A DNA stretch of 64,000 nucleotides, taken from Pseudomonadota bacterium (GTDB lineage: Bacteria; Myxococcota_A; Polyangia; Polyangiales; Polyangiaceae). The position numbers and the translations under genes are program-made. The DNA lies in NCBI GenBank assembly GCA_023398955.1, contig JAEWRL010000187.1, positions 1 through 64,000 of the forward strand. The letters are read 5' to 3'. Positions within the stretch are counted from its first letter, which is position 1; each line of letters starts with the position of its first letter. The notes under the pieces are model-generated. The model was not told the DNA's origin. It saw only the letters and a program-made list of their open reading frames with translations, and made no database searches. Below, piece by piece: positions 43,362 to 52,076 of the stretch.

Positions 43362-44333
43362 ATGAAGATCGTCGTCGCCGCCCATGGCCACTGTCTCGAC
43401 GGGCTCGCGAGCGCGGTGGTTTTCACGCGCCTGTTGCGGGAGATCCATGGGGCGCACACCTCATTCGCTTACAGGGCCTGCGGTTACGGCCCGCGGCAAC
43501 TCCGTCCGACGAGCGACGTGCTCTCCGGCGACGAGAACGCCATCCTCGACTACCGGTACTACCCATCCGAGCAGCTCACCTGGTACTTCGACCACCACCG
43601 CACGTCGTTCCAGGCGCAGGGTGATAGGGAAAGCTTCCAAGAGCGTGTCCCGAGTGGGAGGTACTTCCACGACGCGAGCTACAGCTCCTGCTCGCGTTTG
43701 ATCCGCGATCGGGCCAAGGATACCTTCGGGATGGAGGCACCGGACCTCGACCCGCTCGTGGCCTGGGCCGACGTGGTCGACACCGCCGCGTTCGAGTCCC
43801 CGCAAGAAGCTGTCGATCGCCGACATCCGGTGATGCGCATGGTCACGGTCATCGAGAACCACGGCAGCACCGCCTTCCTCAACCGCTTCGTTCCCCTGCT
43901 CCTCACCCACCCGCTCGAGGAGGTTGCCGCGTCGCGGGAGCTTGCCGAGAAGTACAAACCGCTCGGCAAAAAGCACGAAGCCTTCCTCAAACGCCTCGAG
44001 GCACAGAGTCGAGCCATTGGCCGCGTCGTGTACTGCGATTTGACCGCGGAGCCCGTGGAGACAATCGGAAAGTTCGCGAGCTACGCGCTCTATCCGACCA
44101 GCACGTACTCGGTCCTCGTGGCCCAACTAGGCTCGGCCGTGAAGATCTGCGTCGGCTACAACCCTTGGGGGGGGAAGCCTCTCGATACGGATATCAGCGC
44201 AATTTGCGCCAGGCACGGTGGTGGCGGACACCCAGTAGTCGGGGGCATCAATTTCGAGCTCTCGGAACGCGAGCGCGCCCGGCAGGTTGCCCAAGAAATC
44301 GCGGAAGAGCTCGCCGCCGTGGACTCTCCGTGA
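43362..44333 (+). CDS. DHH-family phosphoesterase
   Basis: 323 residues. N-terminal DHH motifs: AHGHCLDGLASAVVF (motif I, HCLDG variant), ILDYRYYP (II), YFDHH (III, the DHH) and VAWADVVDTA (IV). The C-terminal DHHA1 domain ends in ARHGGGGHPVVGGI. These enzymes hydrolyse short oligonucleotides or cyclic dinucleotides; the subgroup with HGxCLDG cannot be assigned a substrate from sequence alone. The stop overlaps the next gene (GTGA). Confidence 0.85.
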   Translation: MKIVVAAHGHCLDGLASAVVFTRLLREIHGAHTSFAYRACGYGPRQLRPTSDVLSGDENAILDYRYYPSEQLTWYFDHHRTSFQAQGDRESFQERVPSGRYFHDASYSSCSRLIRDRAKDTFGMEAPDLDPLVAWADVVDTAAFESPQEAVDRRHPVMRMVTVIENHGSTAFLNRFVPLLLTHPLEEVAASRELAEKYKPLGKKHEAFLKRLEAQSRAIGRVVYCDLTAEPVETIGKFASYALYPTSTYSVLVAQLGSAVKICVGYNPWGGKPLDTDISAICARHGGGGHPVVGGINFELSERERARQVAQEIAEELAAVDSP

Positions 44334-45085
44334 CGAGTCCTTGGCGCCCGCTCGCCCTTGGCAGACCCCTCATTCTGGGGCACCGCGGCACGTGCAGGGC
44401 CAGCGCAGAGAATACCCTGCGGTCCTTCGAGGGGGCCCTTTTGGAAGGAGCCGACGGCATCGAATGTGACGTGCGACTGGACGCCGATGAGCGGGTCGTC
44501 GTGTTCCACGACGCAACGCTCACGAGGATGACCTCCGGACGCGACAAGCGCAGAGTGGAGACAGTCCCCAGCCGCGAGCTCGACCGAGTACGACTGGGTG
44601 ATGGCGAGCGCATCCCGACACTGGAGGACGTCCTCGACTGGGCCCAGGAGAGACGGAGCTGGCTCAACATCGAGGTGAAGGCGACGCTCGGCCGCCCCGC
44701 CACCCTGATAGCGAGAGTGCACCAAGCGCTGCAGCGCGCCGCACCAACCATGCCCGTCCTCGTTTCCAGCTTCGACTCGCGACTGCTGACTCAGCTTCGA
44801 GCTCTTCAGCCGAATACCCGCCTCGGATGGCTCGTCGACTCCGTCGATTGCGACGAATCTCGGGCATCCGCGTGGCGACACGTGGGGGCGGAGGCGGTCT
44901 GCGCTGCGTTCCCCCTGCTCTCTGCGGAGCGCGCGACCAGCTGGCGGTCAGCGGGAGCGCTGCTCGCGGCATGGACGGTGAATGACGCGGGTTTGGCGCA
45001 GCGCCTCGCGACCCGTGGCACCGACATCATCATCACGGACGTGCCCGCCAAGATCTGTCAGGGCTTCGCCGCCAACCTGCCGTAG
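44330..45085 (+). CDS. glycerophosphodiester phosphodiesterase
   Basis: 251 residues from GTG at 44330, coupled to the DHH gene. TIM-barrel GDPD motifs: LILGHRGTCRASAENTLRSF (catalytic His and Arg/Glu), GADGIECDVRLDADERVVVF and HDATLTRMT (catalytic His, metal Glu/Asp), WLNIEVK and AWTVND at the end. It hydrolyses glycerophosphodiesters to glycerol-3-phosphate and an alcohol. No signal peptide, so cytosolic. Confidence 0.9.
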   Translation: MTSPWRPLALGRPLILGHRGTCRASAENTLRSFEGALLEGADGIECDVRLDADERVVVFHDATLTRMTSGRDKRRVETVPSRELDRVRLGDGERIPTLEDVLDWAQERRSWLNIEVKATLGRPATLIARVHQALQRAAPTMPVLVSSFDSRLLTQLRALQPNTRLGWLVDSVDCDESRASAWRHVGAEAVCAAFPLLSAERATSWRSAGALLAAWTVNDAGLAQRLATRGTDIIITDVPAKICQGFAANLP

Positions 45086-45142
45086 CCAGCACCATGCATG
45101 AGTTGTGTATGACAGCGCCATCGGCCCCCGCGCTCGAGGGCC

Positions 45143-46075
45143 CTAGCGGGGCCCCGCCGTGGCGCGCTCGCTACAACGCGCCTCGCGCAGGATGACTCCG
45201 GCTGGGACAGGTTGACTGAACCGTCCGGCAAAGAGCGGCGGATTGTGGACGACCTTCCGGTTATTGAGCACCATGTCCTTCTGTCCCTCGGCCACCTCGA
45301 GGCGCAGCCGGCGCGGCACCGGCGCATTGCAGGTGGGACCGCTGGGTGGGACATCCGGACCGAGACCGTCCGGATCCGTCGCAGGCGCTGCCGTTCGGGC
45401 GGGCCGATGCTCGTCCAAGCTAGCCCGATAGAGTGAATACCCCTGCTGCACTACCTCGACGGAGTTCACGAGAACCCGCTGCTCTTCCCAGGGAAGGTGC
45501 CAATCTTCGGCGGGGGGAACCGCTCGAATGCTCTCGACGGCGTCATGCCGGCTCGCTATCTCCACCAGGTACTCGCCACCCCCGAGGAAGCCGCTGTCCC
45601 ACGCGAGGGTCGCCGCTGAAGGTTCGTGAACCAACACTGGCGCCTCTCCCCGCAGCAGTTGAACCAGAACGTGCGGAGGAACGTTGACGCCAGCAAAGAG
45701 GGCGAGATTGCAGGCGCTCGCGGGACCGCGCCAGAAGACCTTCTCTCGAAGATCGAAGAGTGAGAAGGTTTGGCCGTCCGAGGTCATCGTCGAGAGCATC
45801 AGCCCGAAGGGACTGAAAGCATCGAAGCGCACCTTGCTCGGCAGCACGGCAACGTACAGCGCGTCGACACGGACGCGCGCCCCACTCTCGTAATAATCGA
45901 TCTTCGCCTCCCCACTGACACCCCGACTGCACGCGTAGGTTTCGTGCATGCGCTGCAACAGGCGCTCTGCATCGGGAAACTGGGAGGGCGGGGGTTTCGA
46001 ACCGCAGCCCGTCGCCGCGACAAGGTGCACTAGCAGTAGGCCTAGCTGCCCAGCCGCGGCGGTTTGGTTTCTCAT
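45143..46075 (-). CDS. outer-membrane lipoprotein of the LolB/DUF4292-like type
   Basis: 310 residues from ATG at 46075. Signal peptide with lipobox VAATGC. The mature protein (ERLLQRMHETYACSRGVSGE, RVDALYVAVLPSKVRFDAFS, LMLSTMTSDGQTFSLFDLRE) has the beta-rich pattern of LolA/LolB-like DUF4292 lipoproteins, which handle hydrophobic ligands. It begins 4 bp after the HARE/Mrr-like gene, so they form one transcription unit. Confidence 0.65.
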   Translation of the reverse strand: MRNQTAAAGQLGLLLVHLVAATGCGSKPPPSQFPDAERLLQRMHETYACSRGVSGEAKIDYYESGARVRVDALYVAVLPSKVRFDAFSPFGLMLSTMTSDGQTFSLFDLREKVFWRGPASACNLALFAGVNVPPHVLVQLLRGEAPVLVHEPSAATLAWDSGFLGGGEYLVEIASRHDAVESIRAVPPAEDWHLPWEEQRVLVNSVEVVQQGYSLYRASLDEHRPARTAAPATDPDGLGPDVPPSGPTCNAPVPRRLRLEVAEGQKDMVLNNRKVVHNPPLFAGRFSQPVPAGVILREARCSERATAGPR

Positions 46076-46079
46076 AGAG

Positions 46080-47822
46080 CTAGCCGCGGAGTAGATCCAG
46101 GAGCTCGAGATCAGGGAGGGGCACCTGCAAAGAGACCCGCGCCATCCCCACGCCATGCGCCTCACAGAGTTGAACGAGCGCTGCGCCATCCGTCAGGGAT
46201 ACCGGCGCGGCGCCGGTCACTGAGGCTTCCTCCCGCGCCCCGCTGAGCACCTGACCGGTCGTGATGATCCAACCGGCAGCAGCCGACGCATAGTGGTGCA
46301 AGGCACCCCGCAGCTCCGTCACCCGCTCGCGCCCCACCTCTCTGCCATCACGCCGAATGACGATGGCGGTCGGAACGAGACCCCCCGACACCGTCATCTG
46401 CCCCGCCAGGTGCAGCTCCGCACCATGGGTGCCCGGGCGCCGAACAACCTGGATCTCGCGCATCCCTGCGCGCTCGAGAAGCAGCAGGACGAGCTCCCCA
46501 ACCGCTCGGTGGGGCAGGTCTTGAACCTTCCGGAGCAAGCTGCGCCGCGAGGATTCGGCGTAGCGCTCCAGCAGGGAGGCTAGCTCGCTGTCGTGTCGGG
46601 CAAGCTCAGCATCGAACTGGGACTCCACGAGGGACACCCGGCTCTCCGAGATCCGGAACCTCGGTCGGCGCCCCTCCAATGTGCGACGCTGATTGTCGAG
46701 GCGCAGCACCGCGACCACCAGAGAGGGGGCGCGTTGACTGTCGACGGCAGCTAGCTTGTCACGCCTGAAAGCGAGCTCTGCCAGACGCTGCACGGCAACC
46801 GATCCATTCCTCTCGGAACCCGCAATCAACCGAGCTAGAGCATCTGCGAGATCCACCCCGACACGCTCGTCCGTCGACTCGGCCCGGTCCCGCTCTCGGT
46901 CTACAGACCGCTCTCGGTCTCCGCTGCGCTCTCGGTCTCGGTCTCGGTCTCCGCTGCGCTCTCGGTCTCGGTCTCCGCTGCGCTCTCGGTCTCCGCTGCG
47001 CTCTCGGTCTCGGTCTCCGCTGCGCTCTCGGTCTCGGTCTCCGCTGCGCTCTCGGTCTCGGTCTCCGCTGCGCTCTCGGTCTCGGTCCCGACCGCGAACC
47101 CGCTTCGCGTCGCGATCCTTGGACCTGTCGATCTCCGGTGTCTTGATCTCGAGATCGGACAGCCCGATTCCCTCGATGGGGGCGTCGCTGACCGTGTATC
47201 CCGGGAGGTCGTCGTCCCGCACGTCGTCGAGGCCCCTCCCCTTCCGCTTACGACGCCGACGACGCTTACTTCCGTTCTCACGCTCGAGGCGCTCGCCGGA
47301 GTCCGCCTCGTCGTCGTCCGCGCTGCCGAGCAGCGGCTCGTCGTCGTCATCCTCGGGCGCGTAGATGGCGTCCGCTTCCGCCGCGATCTCGGCACGCTCT
47401 AGCTCATCGCGCGCAGGTCCAGAGGGCTCCTCGTCATCGCTGCTGTCCGGGGCGACCTCGACGGTCCCGTCGGGTTCCGACGCTGGCGCGTCCGAGGGCA
47501 CCGCACCGGGAGCTGAAGGCGGATCGCTCGTGGCAAGCTCGGCAATGCGCTGGAGCGCAGGCGTCCGATCGGCAAGGCCCTTATCAATCGTCGCCTGGTC
47601 CCACTCGCGTAAGGCGAAGACACCCGGTTTGACCCGCACGAGCGGGTTGTCCTTGTCGCCCTTCTTCACGAGCGCCGCCAACCGAGCGCCCATCGTGACC
47701 TCGGGACTCTTCCCGACGTGGCTGAGCAGGTCTCTTTCTATGGCGACGTCCGTGATCTCCTTATAGTGAAGGGGCTTCCCCACCAGGCGCAGTACCTGCG
47801 CCGCAGCTTCCGTGAAAGTCAT
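46080..47822 (-). CDS. HARE-HTH protein with RD-rich repeat linker and degenerate Mrr-like domain
   Basis: 580 residues. Residues 2-75 form a HARE-HTH domain (TFTEAAAQVLRLVGKPLHYK, with VRVKPGVFALREW at its end). Residues 90-235 are acidic and then basic low-complexity. Residues about 236-316 are (D)RDRERSGD repeats. Residues 330-435 are helical. Residues 437-580 align by eye with an Mrr-type endonuclease domain (AVGELVLLLLERAGM, GWIITTGQVLSGAREEA, SLTDGAALVQLCEAHGVGM). The Mrr catalytic residues are altered: the D..(Q/E)xK signature reads GTHGAELHL ... IVIRR. A nuclease-dead DNA- or RNP-binding protein is likelier than an active restriction enzyme. Confidence 0.75.
   Translation of the reverse strand: MTFTEAAAQVLRLVGKPLHYKEITDVAIERDLLSHVGKSPEVTMGARLAALVKKGDKDNPLVRVKPGVFALREWDQATIDKGLADRTPALQRIAELATSDPPSAPGAVPSDAPASEPDGTVEVAPDSSDDEEPSGPARDELERAEIAAEADAIYAPEDDDDEPLLGSADDDEADSGERLERENGSKRRRRRKRKGRGLDDVRDDDLPGYTVSDAPIEGIGLSDLEIKTPEIDRSKDRDAKRVRGRDRDRERSGDRDRERSGDRDRERSGDRDRERSGDRERSGDRDRERSGDRDRDRERSGDRERSVDRERDRAESTDERVGVDLADALARLIAGSERNGSVAVQRLAELAFRRDKLAAVDSQRAPSLVVAVLRLDNQRRTLEGRRPRFRISESRVSLVESQFDAELARHDSELASLLERYAESSRRSLLRKVQDLPHRAVGELVLLLLERAGMREIQVVRRPGTHGAELHLAGQMTVSGGLVPTAIVIRRDGREVGRERVTELRGALHHYASAAAGWIITTGQVLSGAREEASVTGAAPVSLTDGAALVQLCEAHGVGMARVSLQVPLPDLELLDLLRG
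46898..47095. repeat. in-frame tandem repeat array, unit mostly 24 bp
   Basis: Plus-strand units of CCGCTGCGCTCTCGGTCTCG plus GTCT are repeated seven or so times, with variants of 18 and 30 bp that drop or add a 6-bp GGTCTC step. All lengths are multiples of 6, so the coding frame (RDRERSGD on the minus strand) is kept. Slipped-strand length variation is expected. Confidence 0.85.
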
Positions 47823-48041
47823 TCAACATCATCTTTCCTTGACAAGAGGCCGGAACAGGCCTCATCGAGCCGCTCCTGGGAAACGCACTCCGTTTCCACC
47901 ACCGGCAGTCGGCTCTCCACGGCCCGCATACCACGCAAGCCGCAGCCAGCCATAGTCTCGTGTACATCCATCCGGTCCGGGCCGGACTCGCCGCGAGCGC
48001 CCGAACAGCCGCCCCGTACCAGCCCGACCGCGGCGAAACTC

Positions 48042-49223
48042 ATGGCCCCACTTCTCACGCCCGCCCCCCGACCTGCCGAGGCCCGTTGTCGAGGAGTTGC
48101 TGAGGACTTCCAGACGCGGAATAGTCGCGAAGACTTGTACGACGACACGCCCATTCCCCTTCGATTGAGCGAACTCCTGGCCCCTCGCACCACGATGCGC
48201 GTGGGAGGACTGGCGACGGCCCTCATCGAAGCTCACGACAATCAGACAGTCATCGAGGCTGTCCGCTGGGCCGACTCCAAAGGCCTACCCCTCCATGTGC
48301 TCGGCGGCGGCAGCAACGTTGTCGTTGCCGATACCGGGGTCCACGGTCTCGTCTTGGCGATGAACACCCGTGGCAGAGAGATGGCCCGTGACGGGGCCTC
48401 TCTCCTTGTCACGGCCAGAGCTGGTGAAACCTGGGACGACCTCGTCGCCGACTGCGTCGAGGAAGGCCTCGGAGGCCTGGAGTGTTTGAGTGGGATCCCC
48501 GGCTCGGTCGGAGCCACGCCCATTCAAAACGTGGGCGCCTACGGGCAAGAGGTGAGCGATACACTGCACACAGTAGCGGTCTATGACCGCCAAACCGAGC
48601 AGGTCGTCGACCTTCCCAGCGCGGCGTGTGGCTTCGGCTACCGCAACAGCAGGTTCAAACGAGATCCGGAGCAACGGCACATCGTGCTCTCCGTAACATT
48701 TCGCTTGCTGCCAGGTGGCACCCCCGTGCTCAGGTACGATCAGCTCCGTCGGCAGCTCGCCGAAACGGGCGACCACCATCCTACAGTGCGATCCACACGC
48801 GACGCAGTCCTGTGCCTGCGGCGCGCCAAGTCCATGGTGCACGCGCCCGATGACGCATTCAGCCATGGTTGCGGCTCCTTCTTCACCAACCCCATCGTCT
48901 GCCCGGAACAAGCGCAGCAGGTAGCGCGCGCTGCGCAGCAAGAACCCGTGGGTTGGAGCACCGCCGATGGCAGAGTCAAGCTCGCAGCAGCCTGGCTGAT
49001 CGAGCGAGCGGGCTTCGCTCGGGGTTCCCGGCAGGGTGCCGTCGGCTTGTCACCGCACCACAGCCTCGCCGTCGTCAATCATGGCGGGGCAACCGCCACG
49101 GCGGTTGTCGAATTCGCCCGCGCCGTGCAAGAGGCGGTCGCCACCCGGTTCGGGATCGTGCTGCACCCGGAACCGTCGTTCTGGGGCTTCTCCGCGTTTG
49201 AGCATCGGCTCCCGGTCATGTGA
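48042..49223 (+). CDS. murB: UDP-N-acetylenolpyruvoylglucosamine reductase
   Basis: 393 residues, FAD-dependent second step of peptidoglycan precursor synthesis. FAD-binding TTMRVGGLATALIEA and LHVLGGGSNVVVAD; LECLSGIPGSVGATPIQNVGAYGQE in its conserved parts SGIPGSVGA and QNVGAYGQE; YRNSRFK; the catalytic serine region HGCGSFFTNP. The C-terminus ends with VATRFGIVLHPEPSFWG, matching the catalytic Glu. Start chosen at the ATG at 48042; the first 50 residues are not conserved. It overlaps alaS by 8 bp at their 3' ends. Confidence 0.93.
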   Translation: MAPLLTPAPRPAEARCRGVAEDFQTRNSREDLYDDTPIPLRLSELLAPRTTMRVGGLATALIEAHDNQTVIEAVRWADSKGLPLHVLGGGSNVVVADTGVHGLVLAMNTRGREMARDGASLLVTARAGETWDDLVADCVEEGLGGLECLSGIPGSVGATPIQNVGAYGQEVSDTLHTVAVYDRQTEQVVDLPSAACGFGYRNSRFKRDPEQRHIVLSVTFRLLPGGTPVLRYDQLRRQLAETGDHHPTVRSTRDAVLCLRRAKSMVHAPDDAFSHGCGSFFTNPIVCPEQAQQVARAAQQEPVGWSTADGRVKLAAAWLIERAGFARGSRQGAVGLSPHHSLAVVNHGGATATAVVEFARAVQEAVATRFGIVLHPEPSFWGFSAFEHRLPVM

Positions 49224-51933
49224 GCGGCGCGCTCGCAGTCGCGCCTGCAAGGTCTTCGACCGCCGCATAGATGCTCTCGACGGCCTCGGCGAGCTTCTCG
49301 GGCTGTGTGCCGCCTGCTTGCGCGAAGTCGGGCCGCCCACCCCCCGAGCCACCCACGAGCGCCGCGGAGCGGCGGATCAAGTCCCCCGCTTTCACGCGGT
49401 TCGCAATCGACTTGCTCAGCACCAGCACCAGCTGCGCCTTGTCTTGATGAACCGAGCCGACGAGCACGACCGCCGGATCCAAGAGCTTGTCGCGCAGCTG
49501 CTCCGCAAACTCCCGGAGCGCAGCGCGGTCGCTGACCTCCGTCGTGACACCCAGCACTCGAATGCCGGCTACGACACGCGCGCGACTCACCAGCGCGTCT
49601 GCGCCGTCTGCTCCCTCACCTGAAAGCAGCCTCCGCTGCAGCTCTTCGATCTGCTTCTCGAGGGCACGCTCCCGCTGAGCGAGCTTCTCTACGCGTTCCT
49701 GCAGCTGATTGGGCGCCGCTTTCACCACTGCTGCGGCGCGAGCCATGCTCTGCTCGATCTCGCGCAAGTGCCGTAGCGTCGAAACGCCTGTGAGAGCGGT
49801 GATGCGCCTAACCCCTGCCGCAACCCCCTGCTCCGAAGTGATCTTGAAAAGGCCGATGTCACCGGTTGCGCGCGCGTGTGTACCACCACACAGCTCCATG
49901 GAGTCGGCGATCCTGAGCAGCCGAACGACGTCGCCGTACTTCTCCTCGAAGATCATCATCGCCCCGCGTTGACGCGCCTCTTGCTGTGACAGCACTTCAG
50001 TGCGAATGGGGGTATTCTGGAGGATTCGTTCGTTGACGAAGTCTTCGATCTTCTCTATCTGCTCCTGGCTGAGGGGACGATCGTTGGTGAAGTCGAAGCG
50101 CAAGCGCTCAGGAGCGACCACGGAGCCTTTCTGCTGTGCACGCTCTCCAACCAAACGCCGCAACGCCAAGTGCAGGAGGTGGGTGACAGAATGGTTGCGC
50201 CGTATGGCATCACGTCTCCCTTCGTCCACGACGAGCTCGACCCGCTCCCCTACCGAGAGGGGGCCTCCTGAGACCACGCCTCGAAGGACAGTGAGCCCCG
50301 ACATGGGCTTGAAGGCATCGGAGACGTCAACCCAGGAAGCGCCAGCACGGACCACACCGGTATCACCCACTTGGCCCCCCGACTCACCATAGAAGGGTGT
50401 CCTGTCCGTAACGAGCTCGACCTCGTCACCTACCTCTGCTCGCTCGACGAGCTCACCTCCCTGGATCAGCGACAAAACCGTGCCATGATCCAGCGTCCGC
50501 TCGTACCCCGTGAAGAGCGTTTCGCCCCCCGGCACCTTCGCGAGCGCCTGACGATAGATGAGGTCGATGGCTTGGCCCTGACCCTTGAACACCTGGCTGC
50601 GCTTGCGCGCCTCCTCCAATGCCTCCTCATAACCGGCGGTGTCCACACCGAGGCCCCGCTCGCTGCAAATCACCTCCGTCAGGTCGAGAGGAAAGCCGAA
50701 CGTGTCATAAAGCTTGAAGGCATCGCCACCGGGGAGCACACGCTGGCCCGATGCTTCGAGCCGCGAGAAAGACTCCTCGAGCAGCCCAATGCCACGCTCG
50801 ATTGTCTGACGGAAGCGCTCCTCCTCCTGAATCGTGACGCTCTCGATGAGGTCACGCCGATCTGCCAGCTCCTGATACTGTTCACCCATCAAATCGACCA
50901 CGGCGAGGGCGACCTCGTGCAAGAATGGCCGCTGGATGCCGAGCCGATGACCATGACGAATCGCCCGACGCATCACCCTCCGCAACACGTACTTGCGGTC
51001 CGTGTTGTCGGGGAGAATGCCCTCCGCGATGAGGAAGGCCGTCGTCCTGGCGTGGTCGGCGATGACCCTCATGCTGACGTCGTCGGGCGCACCGGATGCC
51101 GTGTATTGCTTCTTGGCGATGCTCGCGGCCCGCTCCACCAGCGCCCGCAGGAGATCCGAGTCGTAGTTGCTCGACTTGCCCTGCATGAGCGCTGCCAGCC
51201 GCTCGAGCCCTGCCCCCGTGTCGATGCTTGGCGCTGGCAACTCGGCGAGACTCACTTCCCCCGTACTGCCGACGCTGCGTTCGAATTGCATGAACACGAG
51301 GTTCCATATCTCCAACCAACCAAGTCCCTCAGCAGTCTGCTCCTGACCGAAGGTCGACAAGTCTGGTGCGGGGCCGTTGTAGAAATGGATCTCACTGCAA
51401 GGTCCACACGGGCCAGTGTCCCCCATTTGCCAGAAGTTATCGGCGGCTCCCATACCGATGATCCGCTCATCGCCGAGGCTGCTGACCTTACGCCACAGCT
51501 CGCGCGCTGCCTCATCACCGGCCAGTTCGCCTTCCCCTTTGAAGTAGGTGACGACCAGGCGGTCCTTTGGTATCCCGAGCTCACGAGTGAGAAACTCCCA
51601 TCCGTAGACGATGGCCTCTTCCTTGAAATAGTCTCCGAAGCTGAAGTTACCCAGCATCTCGAAGAACGTATGGTGTCGGGGAGACGGTCCCACGGCCTCG
51701 AGGTCATTGTGCTTCCCGCTGATTCGGATGCACTTCTGGCTCGACGTCGCTCGCCTGTATGGCCGCTTCTCGCGTCCCGTGAAGACGTCTTTGAACTGGA
51801 CCATCCCAGCGTTCGCGAACATCAAGGTCGGATCATTGGGCGGAACGAGGGGACCGCTCGGCACCACCTCATGCTCGCGAGCCTGAAAGAAAGTCAGAAA
51901 CGCTCGGCGCAGGTCATTCGACGTCGTGCTCAT
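49216..51933 (-). CDS. alaS: alanyl-tRNA synthetase
   Basis: 905 residues. Class II catalytic core: LRRAFLTFFQAREHEVVPSG, FANAGMVQFKDVFTG, HHTFFEMLGNFSFGDYFKEE and GDTGPCGPCSEIHF. The editing domain has RNHSVTHLLHLALRR and CGGTHARATGDIGLFKI, together supplying the zinc-binding HxxxH and C...H. The C-terminal coiled coil and DHHA1-like C-Ala domain end in GGRPDFAQAGG. Complete and normal length. It is convergent with murB. Confidence 0.97.
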   Translation of the reverse strand: MSTTSNDLRRAFLTFFQAREHEVVPSGPLVPPNDPTLMFANAGMVQFKDVFTGREKRPYRRATSSQKCIRISGKHNDLEAVGPSPRHHTFFEMLGNFSFGDYFKEEAIVYGWEFLTRELGIPKDRLVVTYFKGEGELAGDEAARELWRKVSSLGDERIIGMGAADNFWQMGDTGPCGPCSEIHFYNGPAPDLSTFGQEQTAEGLGWLEIWNLVFMQFERSVGSTGEVSLAELPAPSIDTGAGLERLAALMQGKSSNYDSDLLRALVERAASIAKKQYTASGAPDDVSMRVIADHARTTAFLIAEGILPDNTDRKYVLRRVMRRAIRHGHRLGIQRPFLHEVALAVVDLMGEQYQELADRRDLIESVTIQEEERFRQTIERGIGLLEESFSRLEASGQRVLPGGDAFKLYDTFGFPLDLTEVICSERGLGVDTAGYEEALEEARKRSQVFKGQGQAIDLIYRQALAKVPGGETLFTGYERTLDHGTVLSLIQGGELVERAEVGDEVELVTDRTPFYGESGGQVGDTGVVRAGASWVDVSDAFKPMSGLTVLRGVVSGGPLSVGERVELVVDEGRRDAIRRNHSVTHLLHLALRRLVGERAQQKGSVVAPERLRFDFTNDRPLSQEQIEKIEDFVNERILQNTPIRTEVLSQQEARQRGAMMIFEEKYGDVVRLLRIADSMELCGGTHARATGDIGLFKITSEQGVAAGVRRITALTGVSTLRHLREIEQSMARAAAVVKAAPNQLQERVEKLAQRERALEKQIEELQRRLLSGEGADGADALVSRARVVAGIRVLGVTTEVSDRAALREFAEQLRDKLLDPAVVLVGSVHQDKAQLVLVLSKSIANRVKAGDLIRRSAALVGGSGGGRPDFAQAGGTQPEKLAEAVESIYAAVEDLAGATASAPLT

Positions 51934-52076
51934 GGCGCGAGCTGTCTACCACAGCTCCCGCAGCATGCCGCTCGCCGTCCCCGGCAGCCCGCTCGCTCGG
52001 CTGCCCTACCGGGGTTCGGAAACAGGTCCACCCATTTGACACCATCGGCCCTTGGTCCGAGGATCGAAGAACAAGC

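Noticed and set aside
43362..43400. Apparent loss of the first Asp in DHH motif I (HGHCLDG)
   Set aside because: The HGxCLDG form is a known variant in one DHH-family subgroup, including phage proteins, so it is not evidence of inactivation here.
46898..47095. Tandem repeats as a possible CRISPR array
   Set aside because: The units are contiguous, without unique spacers, and lie inside a coding frame; no cas genes are nearby.
46756..47364. SR-protein-like open frame (Ser/Arg repeats) on the + strand
   Set aside because: It is the antisense reading of the RD-repeat tract in the HARE/Mrr-like gene. The flanking conserved domains are on the minus strand, so the Ser/Arg pattern is a by-product of the DNA repeat.
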